From Cryptomeria japonica (Eukaryota > Streptophyta > Pinopsida > Cupressales > Cupressaceae), in assembly GCF_030272615.1 (NCBI RefSeq), contig NC_081409.1, forward strand, positions 612,792,755 through 612,856,754: DNA of 64,000 bases. Reading direction: 5' to 3'. The stretch's first letter is position 1. Every line of letters begins with the position of its first letter. This document shows, piece after piece, positions 1-10,344 of this stretch. Below the pieces are notes generated by a model, which was given only the letters and a program-made list of their open reading frames with translations, searched no databases and was not told the DNA's origin. Both the position numbers and the translations under genes were made by a program.

Positions 1-277
1 AGGTGTTTTGATATGCAAAATCGGGCCTTAAAGGTCGAAATAGGACATAATTAGGGTTTATGATTAAATGATTTATTGGAGGAATAAAATAAAAAGGGGC
101 ACACTTAGGGTAAAGGGCCCAATTTTATAATGTGGGGAGTGATGAAATATGACTTTAGATTTAATTAAATGCTTAAAGGGAAATAAGAAATGCAAGATGC
201 AAGACATGCTAAGGCGGGTGCTAACCTAAGTGTGAAATTGTACCACCCTAGCAAGGGTGTACAATTTATGACACTAC
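1..277. other. Unassigned sequence, possible end of an LTR inserted in copia A
   Basis: No coding similarity is seen. The block ends in ...ACACTACA at 277, and the copia A reverse transcriptase reading frame begins cleanly right after it. This looks like the end of another insertion, because LTRs end in CA. The other end and any target duplication lie outside the window, so the assignment is tentative. Confidence 0.3.
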
Positions 278-280
278 AAA

Positions 281-1611
281 AACAAGGAAAGACTAGTATG
301 CAAAGGGTATGCACAAGAAGAAGGTGAAGATTATGCAGAGACCTTTGCACCGGTTGGTAGGCTTGAAGGAGTTAGGATGCCACTTGCATTAGCATCTTTT
401 AAAGGCTTTAAAGTCTATCAAATGGATGTAAAGTCAACATTTTTGAATGGTATTCTTGAAGAAGAGGTGTATATTGAACAACCAGATGGGTTTGCATTGA
501 CATAAGATAAGAATATGGTATGCAAACTGCATAAGGCATTATATGGATTGAAGAAAGAATCAAGGGCATGGTTTGAAAGACTTCATGCACATTTGATAAA
601 GGTAGGATTTCAAAGAATCAGTGAGGACAACAATATTAATTTGAAGACCGAAGGAGACAAGATGTTGATTGCAGAAGTATTTGTTGATGACATTATATTT
701 GGTGGAAATGATGATACGAGTATGACTTTTGTAGATGAGATGAAGAAAGAATTTGAGATGTCTCTAATAGGTGATTAAATTTTTCATTGGATTGCAGGTC
801 CAATAGCTGAAAGGTGGTATTTTTATTTGTCAGTCCAAGTATGTGAAGGAAGTGTTAAATACCTTTGGGGTGGAAGATTTTAAACCGGTTGGAGCACCTA
901 TGGTTACCAGTTGCAGATTGTTAAAAGAAGATGATTCACCCTTAGTGAATGAGAAGGAATACAAGTCCATGATTGTGAAATCACACTATGGTGTTCACAG
1001 TAGACTGAATATTGCCCATGCAGTTGGTTTAGTAGTGAGATTTCAGAAGAGCCCTAAGGAGACACATATGACAATAGTGAAGAGGATATTCAGATATCTG
1101 AGAGGGACAGTTGATTATGGATTATGATATCCATACAGAGGCAATTTTTCTTTACAGGTATCCACTAATGCTGATTGGGCAGGGCATTTAGATGACCGGA
1201 AGAGTACAACCGGTGGTGCATTTTTTCTAGGTGATAGACTAGTATCTTGGACCAGTAAGAAACAAACTTGTATATCTCAGTCTACAGCTAAAGCAGAATA
1301 TGTGCCTACATCCATGAATTGTACACAATCCATATGGATGAGACATGTCTTGGAAGATCTCAAGCAAGATATGACAAAACCGGTGATCATACATTATGAC
1401 AACTCTAGTGCTATAAACATTTCTAACAACCTGGTACTACATGCAAGGACTAAACATATTGAAGTGAAGTATCACTTTCTAAGAGAAAGGGTGCAGGAAA
1501 AGAAAGTGAGATTGGAGCATGTGTCAAGTAAAGAGAAATTGGCTGATATATTCACTAAGCCATTGCCTAAGGCTACCTTTGAATATCTCAGAAGTAAGTT
1601 AGGGGTTATAC
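281..1611 (+). pseudogene. Ty1/copia pol remnant (RT and RNase H), host element A
   Basis: This is the 3' half of a copia polyprotein that copied element RNA into DNA in virus-like particles. In order it shows RT with VYQMDVK and the catalytic FVDDIIFGG at about 690-715, then the RNase H region with STTGGAFFLG, and ADIFTKPLP near 1550. Stops lie at about 504 (TAA after GFALT), 776 and 1125, and the frame shifts around 780-840. Translation runs into GVI at 1611, where copia B is inserted; the pol end resumes after 28136. The relatives are Sirevirus-like elements, judged from RT and RNase H resemblance to copia B. It is clearly dead. Confidence 0.9.
1607..1611. repeat. Left target-site duplication of copia B (TATAC)
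   Basis: TATAC directly precedes the TGTTGG start of the LTR. The same five bases follow the other LTR at 28132-28136. Removing the insertion joins the copia A reading frame in phase (GVI then PLSKVK and a stop), which confirms the site. Confidence 0.93.
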
Positions 1612-2683
1612 TGTTGGTATTTTGGTATGGTTTTGTCATTGATGTCAACACCTACTAACACTTATCAACTCTGGCACTTTGGAGAATCAACAACATTCAC
1701 CGGCAAACAAGTGACTTATGCACAGTCACCGGTATCTGGTACACCGATAGGATATAATGATAATCGGAACTTGGAATGACATGGAAAACACCTAGTTATG
1801 TCGAAGACATCGTTTGGACACTTTGTCTTGAAGATTTGTTTATTGGCATATTCCTATTTGCATATTTGTTGTTACCGGCAAATAGGTCCAGGATATACAC
1901 CGACAGGTTTATCTTTTCCAGATCAGCACGACACGCTATGGAGATGATTTATTATTGTTGTAAATGGATTAAGCTGACATGTTGAATTGGTTATTGCATC
2001 GGATATTGATTTATTTGTAAATTGATTTTATTGTAATATCCTTTAGAGCCGACCTACTAAAATTGGTCTTAGGTTATGATATAAATATAAGATCTTATTT
2101 GTAAGATCGAATGTGGAATGCAAAGAAGAAATTGTGTGAAGGTATATGCAAAAATAAGCAGAGCTATACACGCAGATATCATTTGAAGGTTGAAGGAAGG
2201 TTTTGTGAAGACAATCAGAACTACACTGGTACTGAATCCAACATATTAAGATGCTAATTTGAGCAGTACATCCATACATCCATATTGGATTTAATCATCC
2301 AATTGTAGTCAGTGTGACTCCCATTTGTGTTTGAGAAGTGAGCTCTAGGCGCTTGGCCTTTCTGCATGTGCAGACCCCATTTGTATACACTTACTATCTG
2401 CAATAGTATCATCTGATTGTGGGTAAGGTTTCCCACCGTGGTTTTTCCCCTTACAGGGTTTCCACGTAAAATTTTTGGTGTTATGTGTTGTGGATGACTT
2501 TGTATTTTTGTTTCATGCATTAATCCTTACCAGTATTGCAATTAACTGATATAACTGTCTACCGGCATAAAAGACTGGTTTACCAGTATTAAGCATTAAA
2601 GTTGTTTAAGTTGTTTTTGGTTTAAATTTATTAGACAATTGATTCACCTCCCCCACCCTCTCAGTTATCTCCGAGACCTAACA
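1612..2683 (+). repeat. 5' LTR of copia B
   Basis: It starts TGTTGGTATTTTGG and ends ACCTAACA. The motif TTGATGTCAAC lies near the start. A likely TATA box (ATATAAATATAAG) is near 2079-2091. A module from about 2338 to 2520 (TGAGCTCTAGG ... GGGTTTCCACGTAAAA ... GTTGTGGATGAC) recurs in other copia LTRs of the window. The end is C-rich. Small ORFs inside it are chance. Confidence 0.92.
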
Positions 2684-2685
2684 AT

Positions 2686-2697
2686 TGGTATCAGAGC
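2686..2697 (+). promoter_or_regulatory. Primer binding site of copia B (initiator tRNA-Met)
   Basis: TGGTATCAGAGC lies two bases after the LTR end. It is the standard plant copia primer site, complementary to the 3' end of initiator methionine tRNA, where minus-strand DNA synthesis starts. Confidence 0.92.
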
Positions 2698-2740
2698 TAA
2701 GTCCTCTTTTTGCAGAAGTTTAAACTCTTGAGGAGATCCA

Positions 2741-3789
2741 ATGTCTTCTAACTATTTCAGGAAGGACAATCCTAAACTTGATGGAACCAACTATGTCATA
2801 TGGAAGATCAAAATGGAGACACATCTAAATTGCATTGGAAAGGATATTTGGGATGTTACAAAGAATGGCTATACTGCTCCTACTACAAGTCAGCCTAATC
2901 CACCAAATCTGACTAAAGATGGAGAGAATGATTGCAAGGCAAGAGAAGCACTTTTGAGCGCATTATCAGATCAACAAATCATGGGACTATCAAATAGGTC
3001 TACTGCTAAAGCTATTTGGGATCATTTGGAAACACTGAATGAAGGAGATTCCATAGTCAAAATTGCAAAACTTGAAAGCTTCCAGGTCAGGTATGAAAAT
3101 CTAAAAATGGAAGAAGATGAAAGGATTTATGCTTTTATGGAAAGAGTTAATGAAATTGTTTTGGGTATTAAATGTTGTGGAGAAACCTTAAGTGAAGATG
3201 AAATTGTTTCAAAAGTTTTAAGAGGATTACCACCGGCATACAAAATGAAAGTCACTGCTATAAATGAGTTAAGATCAATGCCTAATACATCAGTAACTAG
3301 GGATACATTGATTGGAAAACTTTCAGCTTTTGAGATTGAGGAATTTGATCCTATTGCTACTATAAAAACTAACTTAGCTTTTAAGGCATCAACATCATAT
3401 GCACCATCATTTGACAAATCTGATTGTAAAGCCTTTTATGCAAGAGAACTTGAAGAAAGCAGGACAGAAAATGAAGAACTTGAAGCATTATTTGCAAGAA
3501 AAAATGCCTAAAGGTCTAGTTGGAAGTAAGTATGAAGGTAAAGAACCCTTTAAAAGTTTTAATTGTAATAAGATTGGTCATATGGCTTCAAGATGCCCTG
3601 ATAGACATGCCAGACTAAGAGAAGAAGCTAGAAGAACATACAAACCTAACCCTGAATATCAGAGATACAAATTTAAGAAGAATAAAGACAAATCTTGTTA
3701 TCTTGCTGATGAAGGAGTCACTGATGATTCTGATGAGGATCTGATAGACAATGGATGGGTCTTTGTTGCTATAAGAAGATCAACCGACA
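2741..3789 (+). pseudogene. Copia B gag (UBN2-type), frameshifted and cut by insertion of C
   Basis: The ATG at 2741 follows the primer site by 43 bases. The N-terminal part (about residues 10-210) is a copia-type gag domain: LDGTNYVIWKIKMETHL, then AIWDHLETL, LKMEEDERI and SKVLRGLPPAYK. A frameshift at an A-run near 3505 ends the first frame; the rest continues in another frame. The zinc knuckle at 3555-3596 has lost its first cysteine (Ser at 3555), leaving S-x2-C-x4-H-x4-C. An acidic stretch (TDDSDED) follows. At 3794 the frame is broken by the LTR of element C; the continuation is at 23603. Gag forms the particle shell and binds element RNA; this copy could not. Confidence 0.9.
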
Positions 3790-3794
3790 CCTAC
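3790..3794. repeat. Left target-site duplication of element C (CCTAC)
   Basis: CCTAC precedes the LTR terminus TGTATGCGGG. The identical pentamer is at 23603-23607, after the opposite terminus ...GTCTACA. The copia B sequence continues across the join. Confidence 0.95.
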
Positions 3795-5291
3795 TGTATG
3801 CGGGAAAATCGGGTTGATAAAACTCAATATGTGAAAATATTGTCAAAGGCTTGTCCACACACACACAGGACTTCTTGGTGCAAGCTATGGAGTCATAAAG
3901 TATAACTCAGCTTCCCAAGGTTGGTCCCATGGTTCTCTATCTCACAATGTCCCTCAAACCAATGTTTTTGCTCTCAGATCACTGAGCAAAATGGTTTAGG
4001 GATGGCAAATGCAAGAACAAGGGATGCTTTAATAGATTTTAAAATGAAATGCATCCTAAGCTATGCATGATCTTACAAATGCAATAAACTAGATGATAAG
4101 ATGACAAGGTTAGTATGAGTACTATCCTAACATGATATATTTAGTCTATGATTGAGCTAAATGATAAAGAAAGTACTCTAAACATGTATATTTAGACTAA
4201 TTTCTATTCTAAAGAGAGGCTAAATGATGAGCATAAAATGATATATGAGAGCTTGAATGTATTTGAGCATAAGTGTGATACTACAAATTTGGAGGATGGA
4301 TTAAATGGAGGAATGAGAGCTCTATTTATAGCAAAAACAGGGCAATGGATGGTCAGGATTGAAATAGTTGATCAAGGGTTGAGTTTGAAAGTTGGGGATC
4401 CATGTTTGCAATTTGCACCAATGAAATGGTGACAAGTGTCAACATAATATTGGGTTGAGAGAAGGGGTTGGAGACATTAAATGCCTGAGAAGACCTTAGG
4501 GTTATCTAGAAGGTAAGTGTCAAGCTTAAATTAGGATTACCCACTGGATTAAGAGTTAATCCAAGGATAAACCTATGTGCAAATGATTAAGAGATAATCA
4601 TGGTCAAAGCATTAAAGGCCTGATGAGACCTTTGGGTTGGGTGAAGGTTGAGTTAAAACAAATTCTTTAACCATGTAAGAGGGTTTGAGTTAACCATTAA
4701 TGGTTATTGAAGACTTTGAGGAATTAAGTGGTTGGAGGCTTGAAGCCTTTAATGGTTATCAAAGACTTTGAAGATTTAAGTGGTTGAAGGTTTGAAGCCT
4801 TTGATGGTTATCAAAGACTTTGAGGGTTTGAGAAGTGACCTCCCCTTGCTTAGGGATGTGACAAAGTTTAGAAGATGGGTTAGGCTAATTAGAAGCGATT
4901 AGAAGAGTCTAGAAGGGATTTAGAAAGGGGTTTAGGAAGGCAAGTGGGAGATGTAGGAGAATGCAAGTGGATGGAGGGATAATAGGATTTGAATTAAATG
5001 ATTTAATTCAATTTGGTTGCAATTAAATAAATTAGATTTATTCAATTTTTAGGATAACTATTTAATTAAATTTGCATTTAATTAAAAGTGGATGGGGGGG
5101 GGGGGGGGGGGGTTAATTGAATAAAATGATTTATTCATTAAATGGATATAGTGAATTTAATTTAAATAAATTGAGTAATTTACTTAATTAAATAGAGGAA
5201 TGTGGATAATTTAATTAAATTGGATTTAATTAAATAGAGAAATGAACATAAAATATTCATTTAGGAATGTGGTCATTTTTATACGTCTACA
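3795..5291 (-). repeat. Element C LTR, copy 1 (outermost 3' LTR)
   Basis: Bounded by TG (3795) and CA (5291), 1497 bp. It aligns throughout with 5438-6938 and 22112-23602. Characteristic landmarks are the (CA)n run near 3858, a repeated GGTTATCAAAGACTTTGA segment near 4750-4820, a long G-run at 5094-5112, and an AT-rich end with TTTAATTAAAT. The 64-codon ORF inside (4238-4432) occurs in every copy and is not a gene. Confidence 0.93.
5094..5112. repeat. Poly-G run within LTR copy 1
   Basis: About 19 consecutive G residues. The same spot in copy 2 reads as two interrupted G-runs (near 6741-6757) and in copy 3 as about 11 G (near 23412). It is a fast-changing homopolymer, on the minus strand a poly-C. 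Confidence 0.9.
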
Positions 5292-5437
5292 TTTTGCCCC
5301 TCTTTGAAGTGACGTGTGTGCACATGTTATTTCAAAGAAAATGATGCTTTATCCTGATTTATGATCAAATGCAATTTTTGTGTTGCTCTTTTGATTTGCA
5401 AGTCGTGTCCCAGATTCGATTTGATGCGTGATAGAAA
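5292..5437 (-). other. Vestigial internal region between two LTRs of element C
   Basis: This 146-bp piece matches the sequence just inside the other 3' LTR (6939 onward), including the polypurine tract, for about 140 bases. Its last bases AGAAA (5433-5437) match the start of the primer-site side of the 5' LTR (AGAAA at 22107-22111). It is therefore an internal region reduced to its two extreme ends by one large deletion. Confidence 0.85.
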
Positions 5438-6938
5438 TGTATGCGGGAAAATCGGGTTGATAAAACTCAATATGTGAAAATATTGTCAAAGACTTGTCCA
5501 CACACACACACAGGACTTCTTGGTGCAAGCTATGGAGTCATAAAGTATAACTCAGCTTCCCAAGGTTGGTCCTATGGTTCTCTATCTCACAATGTCCCTC
5601 AAACCAATGTTTTTGCTCTCAGATCACTGAGCAAAATGGTTTAGGGATGACAAATGCAAGAACGAGGGATGCTTTGATAGATTTTAAAATGAAATGCATC
5701 CTAAGCTATGCATGATCTTAGAAATGCAATAAACTAGATGATAAGATGACAAGGTTAGTATGATTACTATCCTAACATGATATATTTAGTCTATGATTGA
5801 GCTAAATGATAAAGAAAGTATTCTAAACATGTATATTTAGACTAATTTCTATTCTAAAGAGAGGCTAAATGATGAGCATAAAATGATATATGAGAGCTTG
5901 AATGTATTTGAGCATAAGTGTGATACTACAAATTTGGAGGATGGATTAAATGGAGGAATGAGAGCTCTATTTATAGCAAAAACAAGGCAATGGATGGTCA
6001 GGATTGAAAGAGTTGATCAAGGGTTGAGTTTGAAAGTTGGGGATCCATGTTTGCAATTTGCACCAATGAAATGGTGGCAAGTGTCAACATAAGATTGGGT
6101 TGAGAGAAGGGGTTGGAGACATTAAATGCCTGAGAAGACCTTAGGGTTATCTAGAAGATAAGGGTCAAGCTTAAATTAGGATTACCCACTGGATTAAGAG
6201 TTAATCCAAGGATAAACCTATGTGCAAATGATTAAGAGATAATCATGGTCAAAGCATTAAAGGCCTGATGAGACCTTTGGGTTGGGTGAAGGTTGAGTTA
6301 AAACAAATTCTTTAACCATGTAAGAGGGTTTGAGTTAACCATTAATGGTTATTGAAGACTTTGAGGAATTAAGTGGTTGGAGGCTTGAAGCCTTTAATGG
6401 TTATCAAAGACTTTGAGGATTTAAGTGGTTGAAGGTTTGAAGCCTTTAATGGTTATCAAAGACTTTGAGGGTTTGAGAAGTGACCTCCCCTTGCTTAGGG
6501 ATGTGACAAAGTTTAGAAGATGGGTTAGGCTAATTAGAAGCGATTAGAAGAGTCTAGAAGGGATTTAGAAAGGGGTTTAGGAAGGCAAGTGGGAGATGTA
6601 GGAGAATGCAAGTGGATGGAGGGATAATAGGATTTGAATTAAATGATTTAATTCAATTTGGTTGCAATTAAATAAATTAGATTTATTCAATTTTTAGGAT
6701 AACTATTTAATTAAATTTGCATTTAATTAAAAGTGGATTGGGAGGGGGGGGGTAGGGGTTTAATTGAATAAAATGATTTATTCATTAAATGGATATAGTG
6801 AATTTAATTTAAATAAATTGAGTAATTTATTTAATTAAATAGAGGAATGTGGATAATTTAATTAAATTGGATTTAATTAAATAGAGAAATGAACATAAAA
6901 TATTCATTTAGGAATGTGGTCATTTTTATACGTCTACA
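5438..6938 (-). repeat. Element C LTR, copy 2 (middle LTR)
   Basis: 1501 bp, starting TGTATGCGGG and ending GTCTACA, nearly identical to copies 1 and 3. It adjoins the intact polypurine tract of the large internal region and so is the original 3' LTR of that region. A chance ORF at 5883-6092 matches that in copy 1. Confidence 0.93.
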
Positions 6939-6952
6939 TTTTGCCCCTCTTT
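6939..6952 (-). promoter_or_regulatory. Polypurine tract of element C
   Basis: On the minus strand the sequence AAAGAGGGGCAAAA directly precedes the LTR. Such a tract primes plus-strand synthesis in LTR retrotransposons. A second copy is at 5292-5305. Confidence 0.85.
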
Positions 6953-7509
6953 GAAGTGATGTGTGTGCACATGTTATTTCAAAGAAAATGATGCTTTATC
7001 CTAATTTATGATCAAATGCAATTTTTGTGTCGCTCTTTTGATTTGCAAGTCCTGTCCCAGATTCGATTTGATGCGTGATGCCCCCTCGGGAGATGAATCA
7101 ATTTTTTTGAAAATTGTTTGATTTGATTTGATGAGTTGCTTGGATGTGTAGGATTTCATCGATGTAAATTGTGTGTAAATTGATTCATCTCCCGATAATG
7201 TACAATGTGTAAGATATAGGGGAGACCGCGACCATAGTACAGGTCCATTTGGCTAACCCTAATGTCATTTTCCTCCTATAAAAAGGGGAAAAGAGCTTTG
7301 ATTTGATTCATTTGTGCCTTGTTGACTTTGGAGAAAGAGAATTTGGTCTACAGAGAAAATGCCGATTCCGTATTCTATACACTGTTTCGAGCGTGTTCGG
7401 AGGTACCGAAGACCTGCCGCGTATTGACCACCAGTAAGTCAACGTTTTGGACCCTCTTTTGATTTTTTATTTGGTCGTTTTTAGTCCTTTTTTTAATTTT
7501 TAAAGTTTG

Positions 7510-7930
7510 GTTTTAGCGGTTTAGCGCGTCTAAGTCATATATCAGCGCATACGAACTCTGAAGTAGCGCATCAAGTTTAATTTAGGGGGTGCGTCCGAAA
7601 TAAAATAGGGTAGCGCATAGGAAATAGAGGCTAGCGCATAGACACAGAATAGCGCATGGCGATAGTTGGGTAGCACATAGGGTCAGCAGGGTAGCGCGTA
7701 GGGTAGACCTAGCGCATAGAGGTCACAGGGGTTCGCATGGGTAAGGGGGTTTAGCGCGTAGGGCTAACCTAGCGGATAGTGTTAAATGGGTAGCGCCTGG
7801 GAGGTATAGATTAGCGCGTAGAGTCAGTCTAGCGCATAGGATAGGTTAGGTAGCACGTAGGAAAAACAGCTTAGCGCGTGGGTGAGTTTTAGCGCATCTG
7901 GAGTCTGTTTTAGCGCATCTGGAAAATTTA
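7510..7930. repeat. Array of degenerate 18/21-nt units with core TAGCGCAT (3' side of element C)
   Basis: About 19 cores of TAGCGCAT or one-base variants (TAGCGCGT, TAGCACAT) are spaced mostly 21 or 18 nt apart, often in a 21-21-18 order. The spacers between cores are much more diverged than the cores. The same 8-mer in reverse orientation forms two arrays in the leader of this element (20101-20420 and 21583-22032). Confidence 0.88.
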
Positions 7931-8140
7931 TGCAAGATGAGTCGATTTGTAAATTTGTTTTGGTCTATCTGTCATGATTTAATGGATGTGTCCAATATAA
8001 CGTGTTTTGATTTGCGTTGTTTTTCAAGTTATATATAGATATCAATGTGGTGTTGTGATCAAAATATGATTGATTTGCGAACCGTGTTTCAAGTTCAATG
8101 TGTGAAGCCTGATTTGTGTTACACGCTGATATGGGTTGGA

Positions 8141-8270
8141 AACTTGAGTTGTTTTACAAGCTAATATGGGTGGAAAACTTGAGTTGTTTTACAAGTTTAT
8201 GTGATTTTGGAGACTTGAGTTGTTTTACAAGTTTTGATATGGTTTTTGATAACTTGAGTTGTTTTACAAG
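8141..8270. repeat. Four spaced copies of a 20-mer
   Basis: AACTTGAGTTGTTTTACAAG or a near copy occurs at 8141, 8176, 8211 and 8251, spaced 35 to 40 bases, with variable TGATATGG-like linkers. ACTTG and CAAGT-like ends give each copy partial dyad symmetry. It sits just upstream of the antisense plant mobile domain ORF. Confidence 0.85.
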
Positions 8271-8409
8271 TTGATATGAAATGATAAGATTTTGAACTTG
8301 ATGTAGATGAGCAAATTGTTTCATGTTGTTGATGTGAGTTTGATTTTGATATCTTTGTTTTGATGTGGAAACTGATATTGGATTTGTTTTGCTTGTTGGA
8401 CAAGAGTGA

Positions 8410-10344
8410 TTGGGTGTGGTTCAGTCGCGAGAGAGATTTCTGAAGCCATGGACATTGATACCACGGTTGTCGCAGGCTGACCTCGATATTATAGAGAGAT
8501 GTGGGTTGACTTCCCTCTTGGATATGCCTCGGTTCACTGTGAACCGGGTGCTATTGACAGCATTGGCAGAGAGGTGGCACAGTGACACAAACACCTTCCA
8601 TTTTTCCACTAGAGAGATGACAGTCACACCAGAGGACTGTTACAGGATCCTGCGCATTCTTGTAGTAGGTGCACTACTACCATATGAGCAGTCAAAGGAG
8701 GGTGGTACAGAGGCACTGCGCCGCATTTTCCATGATGATACAGTCTGCGGCTATGAGATCCCATGGCAGGAGTTCCTAGACCTGGATTACGCACCCCTGC
8801 CATCTGTACTAGCAGGGTTCATTGGTGGATTCCTTTGTCCTAATCGCAGGTCAAAGGGATTTTCTGTGGGATGGGGGCTGGTTTTGGAGGAGATGGTCAC
8901 ACAGGGCTGGAGGTTTTCATGGGGGTCAGCTATGTTGGCCCATCTATACAGGGGCCTACATGAGGTTGTATACCTCGGTTACGGCAGTTTGTTAGCTGGC
9001 GTGACACTATTACAGGTATGGTGTTGGGAGCACATTCCAGCAGCGAGGCCACTAGAAGACAGGGATAGGCTCGTGGGATGCGCATATGCATATGGATACA
9101 GGGGTCTAGTTGTCCAGCGTAAGCTGGGCAAACTAGAGCATTGGAGGAGAGTGCTGGATGATATAGATACGGTCACCTGGCGACCGTATATAGGATGTGA
9201 GGTGTGGGCAGAGGATGGGCTGGAGATGCCCTTTGTTTTTATGACCAGATACCTGATCGGGAGGACCCCGTTCGTGATTGAGAGGTTTGTGGTGACCCAA
9301 GTTTTGAGGCAGTTTGGGCACCAACAGGGTATTCCACAGGGAGTGTGCCTATATGCACGGCGGCGGTAGGATGTAGCAGATTGGGGGCTGACCATTGATA
9401 GTGCAGTGGTAGTGGAGGAGTTTGTTGGGTTGGCTGGGCAGATATGAGATTATGCCCCTGAGATTCAGGATGCGGGCATGACTGATGAGTTTGCTCGATT
9501 GTTTGCTCCGCAGGTGGTGGCCAGGATATCTGATCTTGATGAGATGAGGCCAGCTTTTGATTCGGATGGGGAGGAGGGAGAGGGAGATGATGATGATGAT
9601 GGAGAGGATGGAGGAGATGGACGAGGGAGAGGAGGCAGAGGGAGGCGGGGAGGGAGAGCTAGGAGAGGAGATAGGGGTGTGGAGAGAGCGGTGAGATAGG
9701 GGATGATAGATAGGGGAGAGGTGGATTGATGATTAGAGCCGGTGGAGAGGGGAGAGTGGGAGAGGTGCTAGCGGTAGTGGGGGGATGATGAAGCGAGGCG
9801 ACCGGCTCAGAGGAGGAGGACAAATGTGCTCCCACCTCCAGCACCGAGGACAGGCGGAGTAGGAGGAGTTGCCCCTGCACAGGTACCACTATGGGTTCGG
9901 ATCCCTACACATGTTGAGGATGCACAGATCCGGACCCTACAGGTGACTGTACAGCAACTGCAGGCACAGATTTTGACCTATCAGCGACAGATTTCTCAGT
10001 TGACCACTGAGTGGGACACTGAGATAGAAGGGAGGGGGCGAGCGGAGGAGGTGGTGTCTAGTATGCAGAGAGCAGTGGCGGGTGGTCCTATGAGAGACAC
10101 CCTGAGAGAGCTAGCATTGAGAGCTCAGGAGGCAGAGTACTATCGGCGACACTATGAGGCTGTGGTACCCAGGGACCGGCAAGTACAGAGCTTTACACAG
10201 TCGAGATCTAGTCGATCTCAAGATATTGGGTCGCGGTCTAGGAGCCGAGGTGTTACAGGGCCATTGAGACAGGACCCTCCTGGGGATCTAGGGGCGGGCG
10301 CATCTGGAGCTAGACCATCTCCGTCAGGGGATAGTCATACTTGA
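8410..10344 (+). pseudogene. Plant mobile domain (MAIN-like) ORF, antisense extra ORF of element C
   Basis: One reading frame runs 8410-10344, interrupted by stops at about 9367, 9445, 9697, 9730 and 9770-9783. Residues 10-290 resemble the plant mobile domain shared by MAIN/MAIL proteins and transposon proteins: ADLDIIERCGL, then LTALAERW, TNTFHFSTREMTVTPEDCY, and many conserved Trp. Then come an acidic Asp run and an Arg/Gly-rich stretch (9540-9695), a likely coiled coil (about 9915-10170), and an Arg/Ser tail. No ATG opens the frame; a TGA precedes the TTG at 8410, so an upstream exon or a lost start is likely. It lies antisense to gag-pol. Extra ORFs of this kind are known in Tat elements, some with domains taken from DNA transposons. 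The role is unknown. The call is firm for the domain, less so for gene limits. Confidence 0.82.

Noticed and set aside
1776-2520. Short ORFs in the copia B LTR, repeated near 27218-27878
   Set aside because: Both sets are at equivalent LTR positions and show no domain; they contain the LTR promoter and C-rich end.
4238-4432. 64-69 codon ORF repeated at 4238, 5883 and 22555
   Set aside because: It lies at the same place in three LTR copies. Its conservation reflects LTR identity, not coding function.
9133-9889. Minus-strand ORFs within the plant mobile domain region
   Set aside because: They are shadows of the GC-richer + strand frame and have low-complexity or no recognisable composition.
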